Shown here: one piece after another, positions 55,592 through 64,000 of the stretch | Layout: each line of letters opens with the position of its first letter | Position numbering within the stretch: the first letter of the stretch is position 1 | Assembly (NCBI RefSeq): GCF_036408855.1 | Contig: NZ_JAZGJQ010000006.1 | Coordinates: 1 to 64,000, forward strand | Direction of reading: 5' to 3' | Origin: Olsenella_K absiana | GTDB taxonomy: Bacteria; Actinomycetota; Coriobacteriia; Coriobacteriales; Atopobiaceae | DNA length: 64,000 bases | Program-made: the position numbers and the translations under genes | The notes under the pieces: model-generated | Told to the model about the DNA's origin: nothing | Database searches by the model: none | Seen by the model: the letters and a program-made list of their open reading frames with translations, nothing else

Positions 55592-56223
55592 GCGCGCCTC
55601 CAGCACCCGCGCGCCCAGCCCCCGCGGGGCCAGCCTGCGCGCTCGCGCTCCTCCCACCAGGCGCCCACGCGCGCGACGAGGGCCTCCTCGTCGCCGGAGT
55701 TGTCGAGCACCGTGTCCGCGTGCGCCCTGAGGTACTCGTCGCTCGGCTGGTGGGCGACCCTGCGGTCGAAGTCCGCCGGGTCCATGCCGCGACCGCAGGC
55801 CCGCCGGCGACGCACTTCGAGCGGGCAGGTGACGCAGACGACCTCGTCGACGTCGTAGAGCATGTCCTCGACGCGGTCGAGCAGCGGCACCTCCACGACG
55901 ACCACCCCGTCGCCCGCCGTGCGGACGCGCCGCGCGAGCTCCTCCCCGATTGCGGGGAGCTCGATCGCCTCGAGCTCGCGCGTCGACTCCTCGCTCGAGA
56001 AGGCGCGGCGCGCGAGGAGGGCGCGGTCGAGCTCTCCCGTCCGCGGGTCGAGCACGTCGGCGCCGAAGGCCTCGGCCAGGCGGCGGCAGACCTCGGAGCC
56101 GACGGCGCACACGTCGCGCGACACCTGGTCGAGATCGATCCTGCGGGCTCCGAGCCGCTCGAGCTCGCGAGCCACGGTCGATTTTCCCGAGGCCGTGCCT
56201 CCGGCGAGAAGGACCTCGTACAT
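55588..56223 (-). CDS. coaE: Dephospho-CoA kinase
   Basis: 211 residues. P-loop GGTASGKST near the start, then DLDQVSRDV and VVVVEVPLL. It catalyses the last step of CoA synthesis. The last 25 residues (Trp, Gly and Arg rich) extend past the usual end and overlap the lytic transglycosylase start. It lies 4 bases after the zinc-ribbon gene. In Actinobacteria coaE is often next to uvrB; here one gene intervenes. Confidence 0.94.
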   Translation of the reverse strand: MYEVLLAGGTASGKSTVARELERLGARRIDLDQVSRDVCAVGSEVCRRLAEAFGADVLDPRTGELDRALLARRAFSSEESTRELEAIELPAIGEELARRVRTAGDGVVVVEVPLLDRVEDMLYDVDEVVCVTCPLEVRRRRACGRGMDPADFDRRVAHQPSDEYLRAHADTVLDNSGDEEALVARVGAWWEERERAGWPRGGWARGCWRRA

Positions 56224-56227
56224 CAGG

Positions 56228-56635
56228 CTAGGCGTTCGCGTCGAACTTGGTCTTGCACTTGGGGCAGGTCACGCGGACCTTGCCCTTGCCCCTGGGCACG
56301 CGGACGTGCTGGCCGCAGTTTGGGCAGGTGAGGTGCTTGTAGGCGCGCGCCTCGCGCATCGCCGCGGCGGGATTCCTGACCCACGGGGCGAGCGGCCCGA
56401 GGACGGCCAGGAAGTGCTCGTTCTCCTCGCGCCTGTCCGCGACCTTGGTGGAGGAGATCCTGAAGCCCGTGTAGAGAAGCAGCGCCACGGCGACGAGGGA
56501 GATCACCCACGTGTGGGCGAAGAGGTTGACGACCACGAGCACGATGGCGACGGCGAGCGTGAGGTTGGAGATCTCGTCCGCGCCGTTCCTGCCTTTGAGC
56601 CAGTCCGCGAGCTTGTCGTTCATGTTCTTGTCCAT
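56228..56635 (-). CDS. Small membrane protein with C-terminal zinc ribbon
   Basis: 135 residues. Two hydrophobic segments (about 23-55), a charged region, and a C-terminal zinc ribbon with CPNCGQ and CPKCKTKF. The ribbon holds four cysteines. It resembles conserved unnamed proteins of Actinobacteria; function unknown. AGGAGACCGC precedes the ATG. It is probably cotranscribed with coaE. Confidence 0.82.
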   Translation of the reverse strand: MDKNMNDKLADWLKGRNGADEISNLTLAVAIVLVVVNLFAHTWVISLVAVALLLYTGFRISSTKVADRREENEHFLAVLGPLAPWVRNPAAAMREARAYKHLTCPNCGQHVRVPRGKGKVRVTCPKCKTKFDANA

Positions 56636-56959
56636 GCGGTCTCCTGTCCTTGCCGGATGGCCCGGGCGCCCGCGAGCCGGATGCCCCTGCCCCGGCGACG
56701 ATGCCTGAGCCCTGGGTGACGAACCGATGTCCCGCCCTCCGCGGGACGCCTGGCGCACGAGGCGCCGCGGCGGCGCAGGGGCGCGACGCACAAGAAGAGG
56801 CTAGCGCCTCCCGGCGCCAGCCTCCGATTTTCCCCGATAAGCACATGACGCCGAGGCCCGGGTGCGCGGGCTACCGGGCCCGCGAGCCTAGTGCGCCGGT
56901 CCCGCGCGCCGGTCCCGCGAGCCGGTTCCGCGGGCCGGGCAGCCCGCGGCGCTCCGTCC
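56636..56959. other. Intergenic stretch with one terminator
   Basis: 324 bases between the M42 peptidase and the zinc-ribbon gene. It holds the hairpin at 56791-56823. The rest is GC-rich with no supported gene and no clear promoter for the zinc-ribbon gene. Confidence 0.45.
56791..56823 (-). terminator. Terminator after M42 peptidase gene
   Basis: AGGCTAGCGCC (56798-56808) pairs with GGCGCCAGCCT (56813-56823), one mismatch. On the minus strand CTTCTTG follows. Confidence 0.7.
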
Positions 56960-58105
56960 CTACCCCAGGCACTCGCCCATCACGTAGGCACGGCAGAGCC
57001 GCTCGGTCTCGACGATCGCGTCCACGTGGCAGCGCTCGCGCCCGTGGCTGCTCAGGCACGCCATGCCGAAGGCGCCAGAGGCGAGGTTGCGGCCGAGCAC
57101 GGAGGCGGCGTTCGCGTCGGTCGAGTAGTGGAAGCACACCTGGGTGTTCCAGCGGCCCTCGTCGCAGACCTCCTCTGCGCAGCGGATCAGCCGGTTGGAG
57201 AGGTTCCAGTCGTAGGGGCCCTTGTGGTCGCTCACGATGACGCCAACGCTGTGCTCGTCGGAGTCGTAGTCCGGGCCGATCAGCGTGATGTCCAGCGCCA
57301 CGTACTCTGCAACCTCGGGCGGCACGTACGCGCCGCCGTGGCCGATCTCCTCGTAGATGGGGAACGCGAAGAGCGTGTCGAACGCCGGCTTGCGGCCGCT
57401 TCGCGCGAGCCAGTCCAGGACGTCGAGCAGCACCGCGACGGCGGCCTTGTCGTCGATGTGGCGCGACACGATGTAGCCGTTGTCGAAGGCCTGGAAGTGC
57501 GGGTCGATCGAGCAGATGGCCCCTTGCGTCACGCCGAGCGCGCGGGCGTCGGCCGGGCTGTCGACGTCGCCCACGATCGAGACGGACATGTTGTCCTCGT
57601 CGCGCTCGACGGTGCGGGCGTCGGCGAACACGTGCGTGGAGTGCCGCTTGCAGATCACCTGGCCGGGCACGACGCGACCGTCCCTGCAGTGGATGCGGCA
57701 GGTCTCGCCCTCGATGGAGTGGTAGTTGATGCCGCCGAGGTTGCGCACGCGCAGCGTGCCGTCGTCGTTGAAGCCGCGCACGATCAGCCCGATCGTGTCG
57801 AGGTGGGCGCCCACGCAGACGGTCCTGGAGCCATCCTCTCCCGGCACGCGCACGTACATGGTCGCCTTGTTGTCAACGAAGGGCTCATAGCCCATCCCCT
57901 CGAGTCTCGATGCGAGAAACTCGTGGATCTCGGGGTAGTACCCGACGGTCGAGTCGACCCCCACGAGCTCCTCGGTAAGGTCGCGCAGCCGCGCCGGGTC
58001 GATCCCGTCCAGCCCGAGGCGCTCTGCAGCCGCGCGGCGCGCCGCCTCGTCCAGGGGCGCCGCAGCAGCCCTCGCGGCCGTCCCGCGCTCGCTCTCGCTC
58101 GCCAT
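56960..58105 (-). CDS. M42-family metallo-aminopeptidase
   Basis: 381 residues. Two-metal site motifs: GAHLDTIG, RHIDDKAAVAVLLD, and YEEIGHGG with the catalytic Glu. The family (FrvX/PepA-like glutamyl aminopeptidase) forms large tetrahedral complexes and removes N-terminal residues from peptides. It starts 9 bases after pepT stops, so both are one operon. It probably works in the cytoplasm on peptides taken up by the ABC transporters. Confidence 0.9.
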   Translation of the reverse strand: MASESERGTAARAAAAPLDEAARRAAAERLGLDGIDPARLRDLTEELVGVDSTVGYYPEIHEFLASRLEGMGYEPFVDNKATMYVRVPGEDGSRTVCVGAHLDTIGLIVRGFNDDGTLRVRNLGGINYHSIEGETCRIHCRDGRVVPGQVICKRHSTHVFADARTVERDEDNMSVSIVGDVDSPADARALGVTQGAICSIDPHFQAFDNGYIVSRHIDDKAAVAVLLDVLDWLARSGRKPAFDTLFAFPIYEEIGHGGAYVPPEVAEYVALDITLIGPDYDSDEHSVGVIVSDHKGPYDWNLSNRLIRCAEEVCDEGRWNTQVCFHYSTDANAASVLGRNLASGAFGMACLSSHGRERCHVDAIVETERLCRAYVMGECLG

Positions 58106-58114
58106 GGCAGCCCC

Positions 58115-59410
58115 CTACTCTTCCGTCGCCGACGCGACCTCGCCGGCCGCCACCTGGGGCTTGGCGTAGAGGCCCACGAGCTCCACGAGCATGTCGACCA
58201 TGGCCTCGAGCTCCGGGATCGGCACGAACTCCATCACGCCGTGGGCGTTGTAGTAGCCCGCGGAGAGGTTGGCGCACGGGAAGCCGCGGAAGGAGAGCTG
58301 CGAGCCGTCGGTGCCACCCCTCATGGGGATGCACCTCATCTCTTGGCCGACCTTCTCGAAGGCCTTGCGCGCGTTCTCGATCAGGTGGCTGTTCTCCGGC
58401 CTCAAGATCACGTCGGCGAGGTTGTAGTACTGGTCGCGCAGGGTGACGGTCACGACCTGCCTACCCATGCGCTCGTTCAGGTATTCCGCCGCGTCGAGCA
58501 TGAGCTGCTTGCGGTGCTCGAACTTGGCCTTGTCGTGGTCGCGGACGATGTAGTGGCTCGTGGCCTCCTCGCAGCTGCCCTCGACGCTCGAGAGGTAGTA
58601 GAAGCCGTCGTAGTTCTCGGTGAACTCGGGGCGGTCCTGGGCGGGGAGCAGCTCGTTGTAGCGCATGAGGGTCTCGGCGGCGTTGACCATGAGGCCCTTG
58701 GCCGTGCCGGTGTGGACCGAGAGGCCCTTGGCGCGCACCACGGCCTCGGCCGCGTTGAAGGTCTCGTAGCAGAACTCGCCGAGCGGGCCGCCGTCGATCG
58801 TGTAGCCGAAGGCGGCGCCGAACTTGTCGAGGTCGAGCAGGGCGGCGCCGTGGCCGATCTCCTCGTCGGGCACGAAGGCGAAGGCAAGGCGCGGGTGGCG
58901 CAGCGACGGGTCGTCCTTGAGGCGCCTCATGAGGCTCACCATCTCCGCGTCGCCGGCCTTGTCGTCGCCGCCGAGCAGCGAGGTGCCGTCGGTGGTGACG
59001 AGGTCCCAGCCGACCATGTGCTCGAGCGCGGGGTTGGTCTCGGGGCCGATCCAGACCTCCTTGCCGTCGCGGCCGGTGCCGATCAGGAGCCTGCCGCCCT
59101 CGTAGCGCTTCACCTGCGGGTGGACGGGCGAGCCGTAGCTCTGCCAGGCGGTGTCGATGTGGCAGCAGAAGCCGAGGGTCGGCAGGTCCTCGAGGCCCTC
59201 GCTGGCGGGCCAGTGGCAGATGACGTAGGCGTGCTCGTCCACGGAGACGTCCTCGGCGCCGAGCTCGCGCAGGTCGTCGGCGATCACGTTGGCGATGTCG
59301 AACTGGCTCTCGGTCGTGGGGATGTTGTCGGGGTTGGTGGGGTCCTTCGTCTCGTCGGACTGCGAGGCGACCTTGCAGTACCTGACGAACCTGTCGAGAA
59401 CGTCGCTCAT
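58115..59410 (-). CDS. pepT: Peptidase T (tripeptide aminopeptidase)
   Basis: 431 residues, M20 family. Zinc motifs CCHIDTAW, GGDDKAGDAEM, PDEEIGHG and GGTDGSQLSF are present. It removes the N-terminal residue of tripeptides. ATG 59410 has AAGGAAG upstream; the longer frame adds a basic tail and is rejected. It lies 147 bases after the C26 gene. Confidence 0.95.
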   Translation of the reverse strand: MSDVLDRFVRYCKVASQSDETKDPTNPDNIPTTESQFDIANVIADDLRELGAEDVSVDEHAYVICHWPASEGLEDLPTLGFCCHIDTAWQSYGSPVHPQVKRYEGGRLLIGTGRDGKEVWIGPETNPALEHMVGWDLVTTDGTSLLGGDDKAGDAEMVSLMRRLKDDPSLRHPRLAFAFVPDEEIGHGAALLDLDKFGAAFGYTIDGGPLGEFCYETFNAAEAVVRAKGLSVHTGTAKGLMVNAAETLMRYNELLPAQDRPEFTENYDGFYYLSSVEGSCEEATSHYIVRDHDKAKFEHRKQLMLDAAEYLNERMGRQVVTVTLRDQYYNLADVILRPENSHLIENARKAFEKVGQEMRCIPMRGGTDGSQLSFRGFPCANLSAGYYNAHGVMEFVPIPELEAMVDMLVELVGLYAKPQVAAGEVASATEE

Positions 59411-59557
59411 GTCTCTTCCTTTCGGTCTGCCGCGAGGGCGCGGCCTTTTCGCGAGGGCCATCTGGTCGAGGGGCGCGGCCTCTCCACGCCCCGGGCTTGG
59501 GTGCGGCCGCAGCGGACGACGAGGCCCGAGGCCCGCCGCGGCACGCGGGGGCTTCCG

Positions 59558-60313
59558 TCAGTGCCCGGCCGACGCCTCCACGAGGGAGCGCCACAGCAGG
59601 CGGTCGGTCTCGAGCGTGGGCCAGGTGTACTCGGGGTGCCACTGGACGCCCAGGCAGAAGCGCCTGCCGGGCACGTCGATCGACTCGATGATGCCGTCGG
59701 TGGCGTAGCCGTCCACGCGCACGCCCTCGCCCGGCCTGGCCACGCACTCGTGGTGGCTGGAGTTGACCTGCAGGCGCGGGCGGGCGCCCATGACCTGGTC
59801 GAGCAGGGTGCCCGCGACGACCTCAACGGGGTGCGCGGGGTCGTTGAGGATGATCTCGTGGCGCCAGTGCGTCGTGCCCTCGCGGGTCGGCAGGTCGTAG
59901 AGCCACTGCGAGAGGGTGCCGCCGAGGGCCACGTTGAGCAGCTGCATGCCGCGGCAGATCGCCAGCAGCGGCTTATCGGCCGCGAGGACCTTCTCCACCA
60001 GCGGGAACTCGAGCGCGTCGCGCTCGGGCGAGACGTCGGAGGCATCCGCACGGGGCTCCTCGCCCCAGCGGGCGGGGTCGACGCTGTGGCCGCCAGGGAT
60101 CACGAAGCCGTCGCACATGTCCACGTAGCGCTGGATCAGGGCGGCGTCGTCCGTGATGGGCATCATGACCGGCAGGCCGCCGGCGTCGACGATGGCGTCG
60201 AGGAGCCCCCGGCTCAGCGACTCGTTGGGCAGGAACCTCTCGCCGAAGAGCTCCTTCGCGGGCTCGTAGCGCGGGGTGACGCAGATCAGCGGGCGGTCTT
60301 TGGGCACTTGCAT
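59558..60313 (-). CDS. Class I glutamine amidotransferase, peptidase C26 (PuuD-like)
   Basis: 251 residues. Nucleophile Cys120 in ICRGMQLLN and the His226/Glu228 pair in VQWHPE. The C26 group cleaves gamma-glutamyl bonds, as in PuuD. The substrate here is unknown; given the peptidases next to it, gamma-glutamyl peptides are plausible. GAGGAGAG lies before the ATG. A palindrome lies in the leader. Confidence 0.88.
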   Translation of the reverse strand: MQVPKDRPLICVTPRYEPAKELFGERFLPNESLSRGLLDAIVDAGGLPVMMPITDDAALIQRYVDMCDGFVIPGGHSVDPARWGEEPRADASDVSPERDALEFPLVEKVLAADKPLLAICRGMQLLNVALGGTLSQWLYDLPTREGTTHWRHEIILNDPAHPVEVVAGTLLDQVMGARPRLQVNSSHHECVARPGEGVRVDGYATDGIIESIDVPGRRFCLGVQWHPEYTWPTLETDRLLWRSLVEASAGH

Positions 60314-60723
60314 GTCTCTCCTCGATGGGCGCGGCAGCTCCCCGCCAGGCGCGGCACCACGTGGCCACGCGCCTGGCGCGTGGCCGGCAGTCGATGCAGC
60401 TTGCTGTATATTCGCGGCCCTCTACGTTAGGACGGCGAACGGAGAAAAGCCAGCGGGACGCAGCGGCGTTAACAGGTTCTTACGCAATCTGCTCAAAGCC
60501 GCGCCCGGGTGGCCGCCGCGCGGACGCGGGCCGCGCGCACGGTGCCGCCAACGCCCGGCCGGGACGCTTTTGTTTCGGAAGGTCGCCCTACTCGCCCAAA
60601 GGTGATTATTTGGCTATCATTGTAAAAACCTATTTGCTGGGTGTGATTTGCGCCCCCGCCGCGGACGCGCGCGAACCCCGCTCGCGTCCCCGCAGCGCTC
60701 GCACCGCTCAAGAAAGGACAACC
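60314..60723. other. Divergent promoter region
   Basis: 410 bases between the C26 gene (minus) and the third binding-protein gene (plus). It holds the palindrome and -10 box described separately. On the plus side 60580-60645 is AT-rich (GATTATTTGGCTATCATTG) and is the likely promoter area, but no single -35/-10 pair stands out. No gene is supported. Confidence 0.5.
60344..60410 (-). promoter_or_regulatory. -10 box and overlapping palindromes in the C26 gene leader
   Basis: Minus strand TATACA (60405-60410) as -10. Downstream, GGCCACGCGCC (60363-60373) and GGCGCGTGGCC (60375-60385) form a perfect palindrome around one base. Its left part can instead pair with GCCAGGCGCG (60344-60353). An operator or a two-state RNA leader is possible. 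Confidence 0.5.
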
Positions 60724-62349
60724 ATGGCCTCATCGCGCAACGGCGGCCCTGTCCGCGCGACCAGCTCCAGCCTCACCCGCCGCTCCTTCCTCAGGGGCGC
60801 GATCGGCGTCGCCGCCACCGCAGGCGCCGCCGGGGCGCTCGCCGGCTGCGGCGGCGCCTCCTCCAACGCGGGCACCACCACCGAGAAGGTCCTGCGCTTC
60901 GGCGTCGCCAACCCCAAGGCGAGCTTCGACACCCAGATTACGTCCAACACCTGGGGCGCGTCCGAGAACGTCTGCGACACGCTGATCCGCCTCAACCCCG
61001 ACTCCAAGCAGCTCGAGCCGGTCCTGGTGACCTCCCTGCCGACCGTATCCGAGGACGGCCTGACCTACACCTTCGAGCTCAAGGACGGCGTCAAGTTCCA
61101 CGACGGCTCCACCCTCACCGCCGAGGACGTCCGCTACACGCTGACGCGCGTCCTCGCCAAGCAGGCGCAGTCCGACGGCTACGACAAGATCGCGGGCGCC
61201 AAGGACGTCGTCTCCGGCGCCGCCACCGAGCTCGCGGGCTTCTCCGCCCAAGACGACCGCCACTTCACCATCACGCTCTCCCAGCCCTTCTCCTCCTTCC
61301 CCTACCTCCTCGCGCAGTTCTACGCCTCCATCTACCCGCACGAGGCATGCGAGGCCGCCGGCGACTCCTGGGGCACGGGCACCGACTTCATCGGCTGCGG
61401 CCCCTTCAAGCTGGAGAGCAACGACGACTCCACCGAGGTGGTGCTCACGGCCTTCGACGAGTACCACGACGGCAAGCCGGCGATCGACCGCGTCGAGGTG
61501 CACTACATCGACGACGGCAACACCCGCATGATGAACTACACCAACGGCGACATCGACCTGTGCTTCCTCGACACGTCCCTGCTGGACCAGTACAAGTCCA
61601 ACGACGACGTGAGCGGCCAGATCGTCTACTACACGCCCGCGGCGACGCAGTTCCTGAACATCAACCTCAACGACGAGAGCTTCCAGGACGTCCGCGTGCG
61701 CCAGGCGCTCTCGCTGGCGATCAACCGCCAGGAGCTGTGCGACACCATCCTCTCCGGCGCGGCCAAGCCCTGCTCGGCCTTCATCCCCAGCTCCGAGACC
61801 GGCTACGACAAGAGCGCGGAGGTCCTGCCCTACGATCCCGACCAGGCGCGTAAGCTCCTCGCCGAGGCGGGCGCGACAGACCTTCACCTCACCGCCCAGG
61901 TGCGCTCCCAGGACCAGGCGGTCATGGTCGCGATCCAGAACTACTGGCAGCAGGTCGGCGTCACCGTGGACGTGCAGGTCATCGACTCCGGCCTGTGGCG
62001 CGAGTCGCGCTCCAACGGCTCCCTCTCGCTGACGCTGGTCACGTGGTCGACCCTCTCGTTCGTGGGCGTCGAACACATGGGCTCCTACTTCAGGAGCGAC
62101 AAGGCCAAGACGCGCAGCTCCTTCTACGACAGCCCGGCGTTTGACGCCTACGTCGACGCCGCGCGCAGCTCGCAGGACGAGGCAACGCAGCTCGACAACG
62201 CCATCCAGGCCGACCGCCAGCTGGTGCGCGTCGACTACGGCACCATCCCCGTGGACTGGCCGCAGAACCCCTACGTGCTTCGCGAGGGCTACGAGGGCCT
62301 CGAGATGCTCGTCGACCCGCACTTCAGGAAGGTCACGTACAACAAGTAG
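60724..62349 (+). CDS. ABC transporter substrate-binding lipoprotein, family 5 (peptide type)
   Basis: 541 residues. Twin-arginine motif TRRSFLR and lipobox LAGC with Cys42, then an Ala/Gly-rich linker. The body has the SBP family 5 signature region FHDGSTLTAEDVRYTLTR and VRQALSLAINRQEL. The gene is on the plus strand and is convergent with the Opp ATPase genes. AAAGGAC precedes the ATG. With the peptidases next to it, peptides are the likely ligand. Confidence 0.88.
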   Translation: MASSRNGGPVRATSSSLTRRSFLRGAIGVAATAGAAGALAGCGGASSNAGTTTEKVLRFGVANPKASFDTQITSNTWGASENVCDTLIRLNPDSKQLEPVLVTSLPTVSEDGLTYTFELKDGVKFHDGSTLTAEDVRYTLTRVLAKQAQSDGYDKIAGAKDVVSGAATELAGFSAQDDRHFTITLSQPFSSFPYLLAQFYASIYPHEACEAAGDSWGTGTDFIGCGPFKLESNDDSTEVVLTAFDEYHDGKPAIDRVEVHYIDDGNTRMMNYTNGDIDLCFLDTSLLDQYKSNDDVSGQIVYYTPAATQFLNINLNDESFQDVRVRQALSLAINRQELCDTILSGAAKPCSAFIPSSETGYDKSAEVLPYDPDQARKLLAEAGATDLHLTAQVRSQDQAVMVAIQNYWQQVGVTVDVQVIDSGLWRESRSNGSLSLTLVTWSTLSFVGVEHMGSYFRSDKAKTRSSFYDSPAFDAYVDAARSSQDEATQLDNAIQADRQLVRVDYGTIPVDWPQNPYVLREGYEGLEMLVDPHFRKVTYNK

Positions 62350-62357
62350 CAGTCACC

Positions 62358-62390
62358 GGCCGGCGCCCGACGAGCGCCGGCCCCTTCTTT
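62358..62390 (+). terminator. Terminator after the third binding-protein gene
   Basis: GGCCGGCGC (62358-62366) pairs with GCGCCGGCC (62374-62382), followed by CCTTCTTT. Confidence 0.8.
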
Positions 62391-62425
62391 GCCCCCGCAC
62401 CGGTTTCAATGGCTCGACGCAGGAG

Positions 62426-62456
62426 AGCGGCAGGCCGCCAATGGCGACCTGCCGCT
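62426..62456 (-). terminator. Hairpin after the Opp ATPase gene
   Basis: AGCGGCAGGCCGCCA pairs with TGGCGACCTGCCGCT around one base, one mismatch. It faces the convergent terminator; no T-tract on the minus strand. Confidence 0.5.
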
Positions 62457-62510
62457 CACTTAATGGCAGACCTTGCTGATCCGGGCCGCGCACGAGCCCC
62501 TCGGACGGCG

Positions 62511-63629
<1,119 letters not shown>

Positions 63630-63632
63630 CGG

Positions 63633-64000
63633 CTACTCACCCCACTTATCGGTGTACTTCCAGCAGGCGCAGCGGTGGTTCTCGTCGCCGTCGACGGGCA
63701 AGAGGTCCGGCGTCTCCTTGCGGCAGATGTCCCTGGCGAAGGGGCAGCGCGGGTGGAAGGGGCAGCCCGTGGGCATCTCGGAGAGCATGGGGACGTTGCC
63801 GGGGATCGCGAAGAGCTTCTCCTTGTCGTCGTCCAGGCTCGGGATGGAGTCGATGAGGCCGCGCGTGTAGGGGTGCTTGGGGTTGGTGAAGAGCTCCGCC
63901 GAGACGGTGTACTCCACCTTGTGGCCGGCGTACATGACGAGCACCCAGTCGGCCATCTCGGAAACGACGCCCATGTCGTGCGTGATGAGCATGACCGCGG
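63633..64000 (-). CDS. oppD: Oligopeptide ABC transporter ATPase (OppD type), C-terminal part
   Basis: The last 122 or so residues; the start lies beyond the window. The switch motif ITHDMGVV, MYAGHKVE, and the Opp-type cysteine motif GCPFHPRCPFARDIC with a final CACW are visible. The rest of the operon, probably permeases, lies upstream. Confidence 0.9.
   Translation of the reverse strand, partial: AVMLITHDMGVVSEMADWVLVMYAGHKVEYTVSAELFTNPKHPYTRGLIDSIPSLDDDKEKLFAIPGNVPMLSEMPTGCPFHPRCPFARDICRKETPDLLPVDGDENHRCACWKYTDKWGE

Noticed and set aside
56891..60430. Plus-strand frame of 1179 codons
   Set aside because: Antisense of the two peptidases and the C26 gene.

Overview
This is a high-GC, gene-dense stretch of bacterial chromosome. 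The gene order points to Actinobacteria, and I infer class Coriobacteriia (an Atopobium/Olsenella-like anaerobe). The reasons are the coaE-uvrB-uvrA-uvrC-rapZ-whiA-gap-pgk-tpiA-secG backbone, the Gly-X-Gly-Arg form of the RapZ P-loop, and a lifestyle built on peptide and host-glycan uptake with sugar PTS and little else. Most genes lie on the minus strand. No phage, insertion sequence or CRISPR array was seen.

Layout. 1-1369: the tail of a gene, then a tRNA-Gly/tRNA-Cys cassette present twice as a 241-bp perfect repeat. 1919-5143: a partner-switching module made of a PAS/GAF/PP2C phosphatase and a STAS-kinase fusion, next to tRNA-Leu. 5620-11701: an oligopeptide-type ABC transporter (permease, permease, double ATPase, binding lipoprotein). 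12065-17947: secG, tpiA, pgk, gap, whiA, rapZ. 18147-26630: a sialic acid operon with a SatABCD-like transporter that includes a permease-ATPase fusion, plus nanA, nanK and nanE. It sits between rapZ and uvrC, which are usually neighbours.

26852-34047: uvrC, then a FemAB/ATP-grasp fusion, murJ and an aspartate-racemase-like gene, which together look like a D-amino-acid cross-bridge module for the cell wall. 34066-42651: histidine biosynthesis, with a hisZ-hisG fusion, a strand-reversed HATPase_c_4 gene between hisF and hisI, and no hisE. 42803-46202: ybaK and uvrA, with an SOS box inside the uvrA promoter. 46404-52076: Mrp ATPase, two flavoproteins, an orphan cobI-type methyltransferase, and PTS IIA and IIB without IIC. 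52144-56635: uvrB, a lytic transglycosylase, coaE and a zinc-ribbon membrane protein.

56960-64000: peptide use, with an M42 aminopeptidase, PepT, a C26 amidohydrolase, a third binding lipoprotein and the start of another Opp ATPase pair. All three solute-binding lipoproteins have twin-arginine signal peptides.

The most interesting items are the FemAB/ATP-grasp fusion with its racemase neighbour, the inserted sialic acid operon with its paired direct-repeat operators, the rearranged his operon with tandem palindromes, and the SOS-box promoter of uvrA. All functional calls come from reading the sequence; no database search was run.
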